Shown here: positions 1 through 8,987 of the stretch, piece after piece
Layout: every line of letters begins with the position of its first letter
Numbering within the stretch: the first letter of the stretch is position 1
Source: an uncultured Pseudomonadota bacterium
GTDB lineage: Bacteria; Pseudomonadota; Gammaproteobacteria; Burkholderiales; SG8-39
Assembly: GCA_903829815.1 (NCBI GenBank)
Contig: CAIKRR010000067.1
Location: 32,037 to 96,036 of the forward strand
DNA length: 64,000 bases
Direction: 5' to 3'
Translations under genes and position numbers: made by a program
Notes under the pieces: model-generated
Told to the model about the DNA's origin: nothing
The model's input: only the letters and a program-made list of their open reading frames with translations
Databases searched by the model: none

Positions 1-438
1 GATCGTCCGCTCGAGGGGCCGGCGGTGGCGAGGGTGGTCGAGGTCGATGCCTCGATGGAAGCGCGCGTGAAGGCACTGGCCCTGGAACTGCGCTGCCTGG
101 TGTGTCAGAACCAGACAATTGCCGATTCGCATGCCGAACTTGCGCTCGACCTGCGGGCGCGGATCCGCGAGCAGGTTGCAGCCGGTGCAAGCGACGACGC
201 CGTGCGTCGCTACATGGTCGATCGCTATGGGGAGTTCGTGCTCTATCGACCGCCGCTGCATGCGAGCACCGCGCTGCTGTGGTTCGGGCCGGCGCTTCTC
301 GTGGTGGCTGGGCTCGCAGCGCTTGCGCTCACCCTGCGTCGTCGCGCCCGGAGCGCACCGCAAGCAGACCCTGATGACAGCCTTGCCGACGAAGACTCGC
401 CGGTTCACCTTGCCGCCCATCGGAGCGAGCGCACATGA
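1..438 (+). CDS. ccmH: CcmH/CycL cytochrome c maturation protein, 5' end cut off
   Basis: Heme-ligation thioredox protein of the System I cytochrome c maturation pathway; it reduces the apocytochrome CXXCH cysteines at the periplasmic face. The signature LRCLVCQNQTIADS, holding the redox CXXC pair, is clear near the N-terminus of the visible part. One membrane helix (LLWFGPALLVVAGLAALALT) follows near the C-terminus. The frame is open to base 1 with no stop, and the usual signal peptide is missing, so the gene starts before the window; a GTG at 25 is unlikely to be the true start. It overlaps ccmI by ATGA, which fits a ccm operon running in from the left. Confidence 0.9.
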   Translation, partial: DRPLEGPAVARVVEVDASMEARVKALALELRCLVCQNQTIADSHAELALDLRARIREQVAAGASDDAVRRYMVDRYGEFVLYRPPLHASTALLWFGPALLVVAGLAALALTLRRRARSAPQADPDDSLADEDSPVHLAAHRSERT

Positions 439-1139
439 ATTCGATCGCTGCCTTCATCGCGCTTGCCGCCTGCGTGCTGCTGGTCAGCATCCTGATGCTG
501 GCCTGGCCTTTACTGGGCCAGCGCCGTGCATCGGGCGCGGCACGCCCCTGGCGCTTCGTGCTGGTGGTGTGTCTGTTTGTCCTCGGTGTGCCACCGGTCA
601 TCTACGCGGTGATGGGGGGCTGGCAGTTGCTGCCGCAACTGGCCTCGGGTGCCGCACTCCCGGCGCCAGCGCAAGCGGCCGGGCAGGGGCCGAGCGCCGA
701 GCAGATCATTGCGATGGTTGATGGTCTGGCCGAAAAGCTGAAGACGCGCCCCGATGACCTCGAAGGCTGGCTGATGCTGGGGCGTTCTTCGATGATGCTT
801 GAACGATTCGAGGTGGCTGCCGATGCCTGGGCTCGTGCCAGCGCCTTGCGGCCTGGCGATGCACAGATCATGGCCGACGAGGCCGATGCGCTGGCAATGG
901 CGCAGGGGCAACGACTCGCCGGTCGCCCCAGCGAGTTGCTCGCCCGCGCGCTCGTGCTCGACCCGGTGAACCTGAAGGCGCTGGTGATGTCGGCAGCGGC
1001 CGCTCTGGAGCGTGGCGAGAACACCGGAGCGATTGCCTACTGGGAGCGGGCACTCAAGATCGTGCCGCCCGGTTCGGAGGCTGCGCAGGCGCTCACCGAC
1101 TACATCGCACAGGTGCGTGCCGGGCGCAACGCACGCTGA
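435..1139 (+). CDS. ccmI: CcmI-type cytochrome c biogenesis TPR protein
   Basis: CcmI (CycH) chaperones apocytochrome c to the heme ligation complex. The protein has 234 residues: an N-terminal membrane helix (residues 4-24), a second helix (about 35-55), then a periplasmic part with TPR-like helices from about residue 95, including LEGWLMLGRSSMMLERFEVA and a later AIAYWERALKIVPPGSEAAQ. The ATGA overlap with ccmH indicates translational coupling. It is shorter than CcmI proteins that carry an extra C-terminal domain, as is common in betaproteobacteria. It is the last gene of the ccm run; the next gene is convergent. Confidence 0.87.
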   Translation: MNSIAAFIALAACVLLVSILMLAWPLLGQRRASGAARPWRFVLVVCLFVLGVPPVIYAVMGGWQLLPQLASGAALPAPAQAAGQGPSAEQIIAMVDGLAEKLKTRPDDLEGWLMLGRSSMMLERFEVAADAWARASALRPGDAQIMADEADALAMAQGQRLAGRPSELLARALVLDPVNLKALVMSAAAALERGENTGAIAYWERALKIVPPGSEAAQALTDYIAQVRAGRNAR

Positions 1140-1149
1140 GTCGCGCGTC

Positions 1150-2817
1150 TCAGGCGTGCCCGCAGGCACGCGCCAGAATGGTCCTGGCGGCTTGCGCATC
1201 GTCGCCGCGCCAGGCGACATGCTGGTCCGGACGTATCAAGGCGAGCGCGGCACCGTAGAGCGTTGCCGCCTCGGCGGCGCACCCGTTGGCACTCAGGTCG
1301 AGGATCTTGAGTGGGCATCCGATCTTGTCGGCCGCGGCTTGCCAGCGCGTGGTGTCGGCCGCAGCATCGATACGAAGCAGCGTGAACCCGATGCCCAGAT
1401 GGTCGTAGAGCGATTCGCCGTTGGCGAGCCACAGGTGCGGTGTGCGTCCACCCGGAATCGCATTGGGCCGGTAGTCGTTGATGACGTCTTCGGGTGGGGG
1501 CGATCCGTCGCCGGTCACGATGGCCGAGCCGTCGTAGCGCACCCCGAAGGTGATGCCTGGAATGTTGAACTCGCGCCGCGCGTGATCGAGCAGGTAGTCG
1601 CCCGCGTGCGCCCGGGCCGCTTCGCCTGCCGGGCCATCGGCCTCGATCGACTCCGAGGGCACATAGCCGCCGATGCTGTCGGCAAATGCACGCGCGCGGC
1701 TCGTGTTGCGCAGACCGATCGGGCGCCGTTCGGTACGGTAGGAGTCGATGAGTCCAGCGCCGCCCCAGCCCTGGACCGCGCCTGCGAGCTTCCAGCCCAG
1801 ATTGGCCACGTCGTCGACGGCCGTGTTGTAGCCCAGACCCCCGGTCGGGGTGAACAGGTGCGCCGCGTCACCGGCCAGCACCACCCGGCCGCGGCCATAG
1901 CTCTGGGCAACCAGCATGTAGCCGGCATGCCAGATGGCGCCATGAATGAGCCGGAAGTCGCATCGGGCGCCCATCGCCTGCTCGAACAGCGCCTGGCCTC
2001 GCTCGGCGTCGATCGTCTCGGCGGACTCTTCGGCACTCAGCTGGGTGTGGAAGACAAAGGTCTCCTTGCCATCGATGGCGGCCATCAGCGAGCGCCGCCC
2101 GCGGTTGATCGTCCAGTACATCCAGGCTCGGTCGGCCTTCAGATGCTGGTAGAGGTCGCTCGAGGCAAAGTAGGCGGCATACATGCGCCCACCCAGAAAG
2201 TCGCGTTCGATCTTGCCTTCGCCGGCCATTTCGATGCCCAGGGCGTACCGGATCGGGCTGCGCGAGCCATCGCAGCCGACCAGCCAGGCGGCTTCGAGGG
2301 TTTCGATCGGGCCACCGGCCACTGGCTCGACCCGTACGCTGACATGGGTGCCGTGGTCGACGAAATCGAGCATCCGCGTGGAAAAGCGCACGCTCACCGA
2401 GGGGTACTTCTCGGCGTTGCGCCGGATCACCGGTTCGATGAACAGTTGCGAGCAGCGGTGAGGCATCTCTGGGGTGCTCCACGCGCCGCCCGAGACGCTG
2501 CTGCGCGCGATGGCATCGGTACGTGCTCGTGCCGGCATACGAAAGCGTGCCAGTTCGTGACCACTGAAGCGGGTCAGATAGGCGACATCGGTCGGGTAAT
2601 CGGGTGGCAGTCCAAGAGCGCGAATTTCGCTGGCGAACCCCAGGCGCCTGAAGTGCTCCATCGTGCGCGCCTGGGTTGCGTTGGCCTGCGGGGCCGGGGT
2701 GGTGCTCTCCTTCTGGTCGAGCACCACGCAGCGCACCCCACGCAGACCCAGTTCGTTGGCGAGGGTGAGACCAGCCGGCCCGCCGCCGGCGACGATGACA
2801 TCGAATGCGTGTGACAT
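1150..2817 (-). CDS. FAD-dependent aromatic hydroxylase (PheA/TfdB family)
   Basis: A class A flavoprotein monooxygenase of 555 residues that would hydroxylate a phenolic or aromatic acid ring using NAD(P)H and O2. The N-terminal dinucleotide fold reads VIVAGGGPAGLTLANELG; the DG motif is GCDGSRSPIRY; the second FAD motif is GDAAHLFTPTGGLGYNTAVD. The C-terminal part resembles the thioredoxin-like domain of phenol hydroxylases. It lies 43 bases after the TRAP transporter genes on the same strand, so the transported compound may be its substrate. A paralogue sits at 58572-60266. Start is ATG at 2817. The exact substrate cannot be told. Confidence 0.88.
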   Translation of the reverse strand: MSHAFDVIVAGGGPAGLTLANELGLRGVRCVVLDQKESTTPAPQANATQARTMEHFRRLGFASEIRALGLPPDYPTDVAYLTRFSGHELARFRMPARARTDAIARSSVSGGAWSTPEMPHRCSQLFIEPVIRRNAEKYPSVSVRFSTRMLDFVDHGTHVSVRVEPVAGGPIETLEAAWLVGCDGSRSPIRYALGIEMAGEGKIERDFLGGRMYAAYFASSDLYQHLKADRAWMYWTINRGRRSLMAAIDGKETFVFHTQLSAEESAETIDAERGQALFEQAMGARCDFRLIHGAIWHAGYMLVAQSYGRGRVVLAGDAAHLFTPTGGLGYNTAVDDVANLGWKLAGAVQGWGGAGLIDSYRTERRPIGLRNTSRARAFADSIGGYVPSESIEADGPAGEAARAHAGDYLLDHARREFNIPGITFGVRYDGSAIVTGDGSPPPEDVINDYRPNAIPGGRTPHLWLANGESLYDHLGIGFTLLRIDAAADTTRWQAAADKIGCPLKILDLSANGCAAEAATLYGAALALIRPDQHVAWRGDDAQAARTILARACGHA

Positions 2818-2860
2818 GACGTTCCGTATGCGACCGGGCGCGCCCTGCGCGTGCGTCCGG

Positions 2861-4804
2861 TCAGTTGCCGTAGAGGTAGTGCGGCAGCCACAGCGTCATG
2901 CCGGGCCACAGGTACATGAAGACCATGCATACGATCACGATCAGCATGTACGGCATCATGCCCGCGAAGATCTGGTTCAGGGTGACATGCGCCGGGGCCA
3001 CCCCCTTCAGATAGAAGGCCGACATCGCCACCGGGGGTGACAGGAACGCCGCCTGCAGGTTGACGAAGACCAGCGTGCCCCAGAGGATGGGGTCGATGCC
3101 GAAGTGCGTGAGCAGCGGCAGGAAGATTGGCACGAAGATCACGATGATCTCGGTCCACTCGAGCGGCCAGCCCAGCACGAAGATGATGGCCTGCGACAGG
3201 ATCATGAACTGAATCGGGCTGAGGTCGAGCGAGAGCACCCAGCGTTCCACCATCTGTTGACCGCCCAGGAGCGCGAACACGGCCGAGAACAGCGCTGAGC
3301 CGACGAAGAGCCAGCACACCATCGAGGTGGTCTTGGCGGTGAGAAACACCGACTCCTTGACCCGCTGCCAGTTGAGCGTGCCCGCCTGGATGGCAAGCAG
3401 GAACGCGCCAGCGGCACCGACCGCCGCTGATTCAGTGGCGGTGGTAATGCCAAAGAGAATCACCGCAAGGACGACCAGCGTAAGAATGCCCAGCGGCGCC
3501 ACTGAACTCACCAGCAGGCGCAGCAATTCGAACTGGCTCGCATCCATCCTCGCGTAGTACCACAGCAAGAGCAGGGCGACTGCACCGCAGATGCTCCAGA
3601 ACCAGGGGAAGAAGCTCTCGGGGGGGCCCTTGTCCACGGGGGCACCGGCGGCGCCCTCACGCAGGCTGGGGTCGCCCATTTCCTGCAGGGTTTCGGTTTC
3701 CGGTGCGGGGGTATCGGCACTGGCGGCTGCGCTGCCCAGTTCCTGTGCCGGTGTCTCGGTGGCTTCAGCTGCGCTGCCCAGTTCCTGCACGGGCGCCTCG
3801 GCGGCGGGTTCGCCGGCCGTTGCGCCAGGGGGCACTGGGGGCGCTGAGGGCGCGGGGGCCTGGGCAACTGCCACGGGCATGTTGACCGGCACGACATCGG
3901 CCTGGGGATGAATCACCACATACCACCAGACCGCCCACAAGGTGACCACAGCGAGCAGCGCCGGAAAGAGGGCCATCGCCAGCGCCCGCAAGAGCACGAG
4001 GGGCCCGGTCGGGCGCCCGTCGGCCGTCGCAATGGCCCGTGCACGGGCAGGTGCACACAGCGCACCGAGCAGCGCAGGCAGCATGAGTCCTCGGCCGTGC
4101 GCCTGGGTGAGGGCGCCGACCCAGGGGCTGATCGGAATGCGCAGTTGCTCTTCGGGGATGCGAGGCGCGACCTTCGGATTGATGAGGGCCCAGCCGACGA
4201 TGTAGACCAGGTAAAGAAAGGCGAGGAAGAAGCCCGGAAACATCGCCGAGGCATAGAGCTTCACGACCGACTGTCCGGCCACCGCGGCATAGACGATGAT
4301 CATCACCGAGGGCGGGATGAGAATGCCCAGCGTGCCCCCGGCGGTGATGACGCCGGCGGCCAGTCGCGTGTCGTAGCCTGCCTTGAGCATCGGGTTCAGT
4401 GCAATCACGCCCATCAGGACGACCACGGCCCCGACCAGCCCGCTGGCGATGCCCCAGAAGGTGCAGACGATGAGGGTGGCCACCGCCAGTGACGCGGGGA
4501 AGCGTCTGAAGGCCAGTTGTATGCTGTAGAACATCTTGTCGACCAGCGCTCCACGCTCCATGACGTAGCCCATCAGCACGAAGAGTGGAATCGAGATCAA
4601 GGTCTCGTTGTTCATCGCACCATAGGTGCGTTCGACCATCAGGTCGAAGATGCGATTGTCGTGCCAGGACTGACTGGGGTCGTAGAAGGCCGCATAGCCA
4701 AAGGCCATGCCCAGCCCCATCAGCGTGAACGCAGTTGGAAACCCGAGCATGATTGCTACCACGATGAGCAGCAGCATGGTGAGGCCGAGTGCTGGATCAC
4801 TCAT
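2861..4804 (-). CDS. TRAP transporter large permease (DctM type) with long internal insertion
   Basis: Membrane subunit of a tripartite ATP-independent periplasmic transporter, which imports carboxylates with a sodium or proton gradient. It has 647 residues against about 430 for an ordinary DctM. The first about 210 residues are normal (TLGILIPPSVMIIVYAAVAG). A roughly 200-residue insert then carries an added hydrophobic segment (about 270-298), an Ala/Pro/Glu-rich linker (301-396) with a 14-residue tandem repeat (340-353, 354-367), and another helix (402-418). The normal C-terminal half resumes at about 430. It overlaps the small permease gene by ATGA. Similar enlarged subunits occur in systems labelled mannitol/chloroaromatic; the ligand here is unknown. 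Confidence 0.88.
   Translation of the reverse strand: MSDPALGLTMLLLIVVAIMLGFPTAFTLMGLGMAFGYAAFYDPSQSWHDNRIFDLMVERTYGAMNNETLISIPLFVLMGYVMERGALVDKMFYSIQLAFRRFPASLAVATLIVCTFWGIASGLVGAVVVLMGVIALNPMLKAGYDTRLAAGVITAGGTLGILIPPSVMIIVYAAVAGQSVVKLYASAMFPGFFLAFLYLVYIVGWALINPKVAPRIPEEQLRIPISPWVGALTQAHGRGLMLPALLGALCAPARARAIATADGRPTGPLVLLRALAMALFPALLAVVTLWAVWWYVVIHPQADVVPVNMPVAVAQAPAPSAPPVPPGATAGEPAAEAPVQELGSAAEATETPAQELGSAAASADTPAPETETLQEMGDPSLREGAAGAPVDKGPPESFFPWFWSICGAVALLLLWYYARMDASQFELLRLLVSSVAPLGILTLVVLAVILFGITTATESAAVGAAGAFLLAIQAGTLNWQRVKESVFLTAKTTSMVCWLFVGSALFSAVFALLGGQQMVERWVLSLDLSPIQFMILSQAIIFVLGWPLEWTEIIVIFVPIFLPLLTHFGIDPILWGTLVFVNLQAAFLSPPVAMSAFYLKGVAPAHVTLNQIFAGMMPYMLIVIVCMVFMYLWPGMTLWLPHYLYGN
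3704..3787 (-). repeat. 42-base tandem repeat in the DctM insert
   Basis: Two units (3746-3787 and 3704-3745) encode QELGSAAEATETPA and QELGSAAASADTPA in the linker of the large permease. The last 20 bases of each unit (plus strand) are identical. A third degenerate copy (LQEMGDPS) follows in the protein. Confidence 0.85.
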
Positions 4805-5538
4805 CGGGCATCTCCCGTCGAAGTGGGGCTTGCCCCCGGGCCGCCGCGACCGCGCTGGTGTGCGGCCTCATCGATGTCGTGCACCTGCTCGATCGCCATC
4901 CGTCGCGCCTGGTCATCGACATGGATGCTGCCGGCCAGTTGCTGTTCGACCACGTCGATTTCCTCGGCGTCTTTCAGGCGCGCCGGCCATTGGCCGGTCT
5001 GCAGGCAGATGATGGCACGCAAGATCTCGGCCAGGCCCTGCAGCAGTACCAGGGCGCCTGCCAGCGGAATGATGGCCTTGAACTGATAGACCGGAGGGCC
5101 ATCGGCCGTCACGTTGGAGTGTTCGTTGATGCGCCACGAGTAGGCCGCATAGTCGGTGCCGGCATAGACGAGCGCGACGATGCCGGGAAGGAAGAAGAGC
5201 AGGTAGAGCGCGAGGTCGAGCGCGGCCTGGGTACGGGGACGCATCGAGCCGTAGAGGAAGTCGCCGCGCACATGACCGTTTTGCGCGAGCGTGTAGGCAC
5301 CGCACATCATGAAGAGCGACCCGTACAGCATGTTGTTGAGGTCGAAGATCCAGGCGGTCGGGGCATTCAGGATGTAGCGCTTGAAGACTTCCACGCAGAC
5401 GACCAGCATCAGTACCACGATGAACCAGGCAAAGGTCTTGCCCGCCAGCGTGCTGATGCTGTCCACAGCATGCAGCAGGCGCTGCATCGGTGCGTCGGGT
5501 TGGGTCGCAGACCCGGGAGCCACGGTCGATGAAGTCAT
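4801..5538 (-). CDS. TRAP transporter small permease (DctQ type)
   Basis: Small membrane subunit that pairs with the DctM-type permease. It has 245 residues with four hydrophobic segments beginning near residue 20 (TFAWFIVVLMLVVCVEVFKR) and the typical tract WIFDLNNMLYGSLFMMCGAYT. The C-terminal tail of about 60 residues is long, charged and probably cytoplasmic. I chose the ATG at 5538; a TTG two codons upstream is also open. Its stop overlaps the large-permease start. The receptor gene lies 85 bases upstream on the same strand. Confidence 0.86.
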   Translation of the reverse strand: MTSSTVAPGSATQPDAPMQRLLHAVDSISTLAGKTFAWFIVVLMLVVCVEVFKRYILNAPTAWIFDLNNMLYGSLFMMCGAYTLAQNGHVRGDFLYGSMRPRTQAALDLALYLLFFLPGIVALVYAGTDYAAYSWRINEHSNVTADGPPVYQFKAIIPLAGALVLLQGLAEILRAIICLQTGQWPARLKDAEEIDVVEQQLAGSIHVDDQARRMAIEQVHDIDEAAHQRGRGGPGASPTSTGDAR

Positions 5539-5623
5539 GGGCAAGTGCCGAAGAAAGCAAGTTCAGTCGAACCGGCCACCCGCGACCGCGGATGGCCGGT
5601 GATGCGTCACCTGAAGGAGGCGT

Positions 5624-6769
5624 TCAGGCCTTCTTGGGAGCCGCCGGTCGGGCGAAGTAGTGGGCGTAGGCCATGCGTCGATCGACGACGTTGTCCATTT
5701 CCCACTTGACGGTCCGCTCGGCGAAAGCGCGCTGCGAGTCCAGAATCTCCTTGAAGAGCGGGGCCTCGGCCGCCTTCTTCGCGACGATCTGGTCGTAGAG
5801 CTCGAGTTGCTTGCGCAGGATCGCGTCGGGTGTCTTGTAGAAGCGCACCTTGTCCTTGGTCTGCATCTCGATATAGTCTTTCGAGTAACGGTCGATTGCC
5901 TTCCAGCTCATGTCCTGCGAGGCTGCTTCGACCGCGTAGCCGATGATCGCGCGCAGTTGCGGCGTCAGGGCATCGAACTTCGTCTTGTTGAAGAGAATCT
6001 CGAACTGCTCGGCGTTCTGGTGGAAGCTCTGCAACATGCAGACCTTCGAGACATCGGGAAAACCCAACGCACGGTCGGACGACATGTTGTTGAACTCGGC
6101 AGCGTCAAGCAGGCCACGGTCCATCGCCGGTACGATCTCGCCACCGGGCACCGCATTGACGGCCGCGCCCATCGCGGTAAACAGATCGATCGAAATACCG
6201 ACGGTCCGGTATTTCAGCCCCTTGAGGTCCTCCACTTTCTGCACCGGCTTCTTGAACCAGCCCAGGGGCTGCGTCGGCATCGGGCCATAGGGAAACGACA
6301 TGACGTTGGCCCCGAGCGACTGGTAGAGCTTTGCGAGCAGTTCTCGCCCGCCGCCGTAGCGATGCCAGGACAGCAGCATGTTGGCATCCATGCCGTAGGC
6401 CGGGCCTGAACCCCAGAGGGCGAGGGCCGTGCTCTTCCCATAGTGGTAGGCCATGACGCCGTGTCCACCGTCCAGGGTTCCCTTCGAAATGGCCTCGAGC
6501 AGACCGAACGCAGGCACCACGGCTCCGGCTGGCAGCACCTCGATCTTCAGGTCGCCACCGGTCATGTCGTTGACTTTTTGCGCGAAATCGAGCGCGTACT
6601 CGTGGAAGATGTCCCTCGAGGGCCAGGTCGATTGCCAGCGCATGGTGGTGACACCCTGCGCCTTGACGACGGCGGGAAATCCCAGTGCGGCGGCGCTGGT
6701 GGTCGCGACGGCTGCACCGGATAGGAATCGGCGGCGCTTCTGCAGGCTGCTTGAGTCGTTGATGCTCAT
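5624..6769 (-). CDS. TRAP transporter solute receptor (DctP type), Tat-exported
   Basis: Periplasmic binding protein for the adjacent TRAP permeases; 381 residues. The N-terminus has a twin-arginine signal (KRRRFLSG followed by a hydrophobic stretch and PAVVKAQG), suggesting folded export. Family features include TMRWQSTWPSRDIFHEYALD and a conserved arginine region near LKYRTVGISIDLFTAMGAAV, where the ligand carboxylate usually binds. An RBS (GGAGACAAGGG) sits just before the ATG at 6769. Together with the two permease genes it forms a complete transporter, the only one in this window whose receptor and permeases are adjacent. Confidence 0.9.
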   Translation of the reverse strand: MSINDSSSLQKRRRFLSGAAVATTSAAALGFPAVVKAQGVTTMRWQSTWPSRDIFHEYALDFAQKVNDMTGGDLKIEVLPAGAVVPAFGLLEAISKGTLDGGHGVMAYHYGKSTALALWGSGPAYGMDANMLLSWHRYGGGRELLAKLYQSLGANVMSFPYGPMPTQPLGWFKKPVQKVEDLKGLKYRTVGISIDLFTAMGAAVNAVPGGEIVPAMDRGLLDAAEFNNMSSDRALGFPDVSKVCMLQSFHQNAEQFEILFNKTKFDALTPQLRAIIGYAVEAASQDMSWKAIDRYSKDYIEMQTKDKVRFYKTPDAILRKQLELYDQIVAKKAAEAPLFKEILDSQRAFAERTVKWEMDNVVDRRMAYAHYFARPAAPKKA

Positions 6770-6891
6770 CCCTTGTCTCCTTGTCAGACCGGCCGGTCGC
6801 GCACGCTTTATGGGTGTCGCAGACGGTGGCCGGATGGCGGCAGTGTACTGACTTCAGCCCACCCGTGCAGGCGGGCGACCGGCCACCCGGA

Positions 6892-7884
6892 TCAGTCGCC
6901 CTTGATGTTCGTGGCCTTCACGAGTTGCACGAAACGCTGGTATTCGGCGCGGGTGACCCGATCGGCCTCCTCGGGACTGTTGGCAATGATCCGTATGCCC
7001 TGCTTTCCCAAAGCGTCGCGAACCGGTGCTTCGGACAGCACGGTGCGGAAGAGAGCGTTCCATCGCGCCACGAGCTCAGGCGGGGTGGCCGCCGGCACCA
7101 GTGCACTGAACCAGGCGTTCATGTCGAAACCGGGTACGCCCTGCTCGGCGATGGACGGAATGTCGGGCGTGAGGGGTGAGCGCTCGCGCGAGGAGCCGCC
7201 CAGAATGCGCACCCGACCGTCCTTGGCCATATTGATCGCTGCCCCTACCGGCACGAACATGGCCGTTATCTGCCCACCCAGCAGGTCGGTGAAGGCCTGC
7301 GCCGACCCCTTGTAGGGAATGTGGGTCATTGGCACGCCTGCCACCAGCTTGAACTGCTCCATGAAGAGGTGATGATGGGTGCCGTTGCCCGGCGAGCCGT
7401 AGTTGACCTTGCCCCCTTGCGTCTTTGCCCAGGCAAGGAAATCGCGGAGGTCCTTGCCCGGTGTGTCGGCATGGACGGTGAGCACGAAGATGTTGTCGCC
7501 CACGATCGTGATCGGGCGCAGGCCATTGAGCAGATCGAAGTTGAGCGGAAAGAAGAGCGGCAGTGTCAGCGTGCTCGAAGGGTTGATGGTGATGGTGTGT
7601 CCATCAGCGGGTGCGTGGGCCAGGGCTTCGAGCCCGATGGCGCCAGCAGCGCCGGCGCGATTCTCGACCACCACGGCTTGCCCCCAGAGCGCCTGGAAAC
7701 GCGGCGCGAGCGTTCGCGCGATGAGATCGGGCGACGTGCCCGGGGTCTGCGCGAGCACCATGCGAATCGGTCGGGTCGACAAACCCTGTGCGATCGCGGC
7801 CAACGGACTGCCAAGGGCGGTGGCGCCCGCCAGGGCCCCCAGCAGGGCACGTCGTACGGGGTCTGCCTGTTGGATCGATGTCAT
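6892..7884 (-). CDS. Bug/TctC-family periplasmic receptor
   Basis: Receptor of the tripartite tricarboxylate transporter family, which binds small carboxylates in the periplasm. The protein has 330 residues from the ATG at 7884; a longer frame continues upstream but lacks a signal peptide at its start. The signal peptide contains VRRALLGALAG and ends near AAIAQG. Family landmarks are RPIRMVLAQTPGTSPDLIAR, the VVENRAGAAGAIG loop, VNYGSPGNGTHHH and MTHIPYKGSAQAFTDLLGGQ. No TctA or TctB membrane partner is nearby. It precedes the TRAP operon on the same strand by 122 bases. Confidence 0.87.
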   Translation of the reverse strand: MTSIQQADPVRRALLGALAGATALGSPLAAIAQGLSTRPIRMVLAQTPGTSPDLIARTLAPRFQALWGQAVVVENRAGAAGAIGLEALAHAPADGHTITINPSSTLTLPLFFPLNFDLLNGLRPITIVGDNIFVLTVHADTPGKDLRDFLAWAKTQGGKVNYGSPGNGTHHHLFMEQFKLVAGVPMTHIPYKGSAQAFTDLLGGQITAMFVPVGAAINMAKDGRVRILGGSSRERSPLTPDIPSIAEQGVPGFDMNAWFSALVPAATPPELVARWNALFRTVLSEAPVRDALGKQGIRIIANSPEEADRVTRAEYQRFVQLVKATNIKGD

Positions 7885-8097
7885 GGATATCCCCTGGAGG
7901 CTTGCAACTGTGAGCAGTCGCCAAGCATGGTATGCCGCGCATTCTAGACGCTCGCATTGTGTCTGCAGTGTTCTGGCTTTGCCCCTCGTGTCGCGCAGGC
8001 AGCTTGAGGTGGCTCGCAGCATGCGCAGTCTGCCCGGTGGTGGGCAAGCCCTCCGGGGTCGTAAACTGCCAGCTCTGGTGCTTACAAGCGATCGCGG

Positions 8098-8934
8098 ATG
8101 GACATCACTTCAACGGCAACCTGCCTGGGCGTTTTCATTGGTCTGGTGATGGCACTCACCGGTGCCGGTGGCGGCATCCTGTCGGTGCCACTACTGGTCT
8201 TTGGCCTGGGCTTGCCGATGGTGGACGCAGCCCCCGTCAGCATGATTGCGATTGCCTTGTCGGCCGGCCTGGGTGCATTCCTGGCACTGCGCTCGGGCAT
8301 CCTGCGCTATCGTGCTGCGGGGTTGATGGGGGCGGCCGGCTTGTTGCTGTCACCGATGGGCGTATGGCTCGCGCACCGCGTGCCCAATAATCCCTTGATG
8401 CTCGGCTTCTCGGCGGTGCTCGCCTATGTCGGTCTGCGCACGCTCTGGCCGCTCTGGCAGCGGCCGAGAGCGCGTTCCCCGGGCGATAGCCCAGCGGCGG
8501 TGGCCAGCCGATCGCGGCTGCCGCCTTGCTGTCTCGACCCTCTGGATGGCCGTCTGCGCTGGACCGCACCGTGCGCGCGGGCACTGCTCTTCACCGGCAT
8601 GAGCGCGGGGTTTCTCTCGGGGCTTCTGGGTGTCGGGGGTGGTTTCATCATCGTGCCCTCCCTGCAGCGGATCACCGATCTGGAGATGCGTTCGGTGGTG
8701 GCTACTTCGCTCGGTGTGCTCGCCATCGTGGCGCTGGCCGGGCTGGGCGCCTCGGCCCTGATGGCGCCCATCCGCTGGCCGGTGGCGCTGCCTTTCGCGC
8801 TGGGTGCGCTTGCCGGCATGCTGATCGGGCGCCGCCTGGCCACCCGCTTCAGTGGCCCGCGGCTGCAAGGGCTCTTTGCCCTCCTCGCGCTCGTGGTTGC
8901 AGTCAGTCTTGCAGCGCGAACGCTCGCTGCATGA
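8098..8934 (+). CDS. TauE/SafE-family sulfite or organosulfonate exporter-like permease
   Basis: Integral membrane protein of 278 residues with about eight hydrophobic segments and the two-fold repeat of the TauE/SafE (DUF81) family: LVMALTGAGGGILSVPLLVF near the start and FLSGLLGVGGGFIIVPSLQR in the second half. Members move sulfite, sulfoacetate or other small anions, but the substrate of this one cannot be read from sequence. It is transcribed away from the Bug receptor at 6892-7884, and a further Bug receptor follows 53 bases downstream. Confidence 0.88.
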   Translation: MDITSTATCLGVFIGLVMALTGAGGGILSVPLLVFGLGLPMVDAAPVSMIAIALSAGLGAFLALRSGILRYRAAGLMGAAGLLLSPMGVWLAHRVPNNPLMLGFSAVLAYVGLRTLWPLWQRPRARSPGDSPAAVASRSRLPPCCLDPLDGRLRWTAPCARALLFTGMSAGFLSGLLGVGGGFIIVPSLQRITDLEMRSVVATSLGVLAIVALAGLGASALMAPIRWPVALPFALGALAGMLIGRRLATRFSGPRLQGLFALLALVVAVSLAARTLAA

Positions 8935-8987
8935 GGCAGACTGCAGGTCGGTCCTTCATCCGGGCGTCATTCAACGGAGTCATCGGC

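Noticed and set aside
1154..1171. Hairpin GCGTGCC/GGCACGC as a terminator after ccmI
   Set aside because: It lies within the last codons of the convergent hydroxylase and has no T-run; too weak to call.
1012..2814. A 600-codon open frame on the plus strand opposite the FAD hydroxylase
   Set aside because: The opposite strand shows all FAD motifs; this frame has low-complexity composition and starts inside ccmI.
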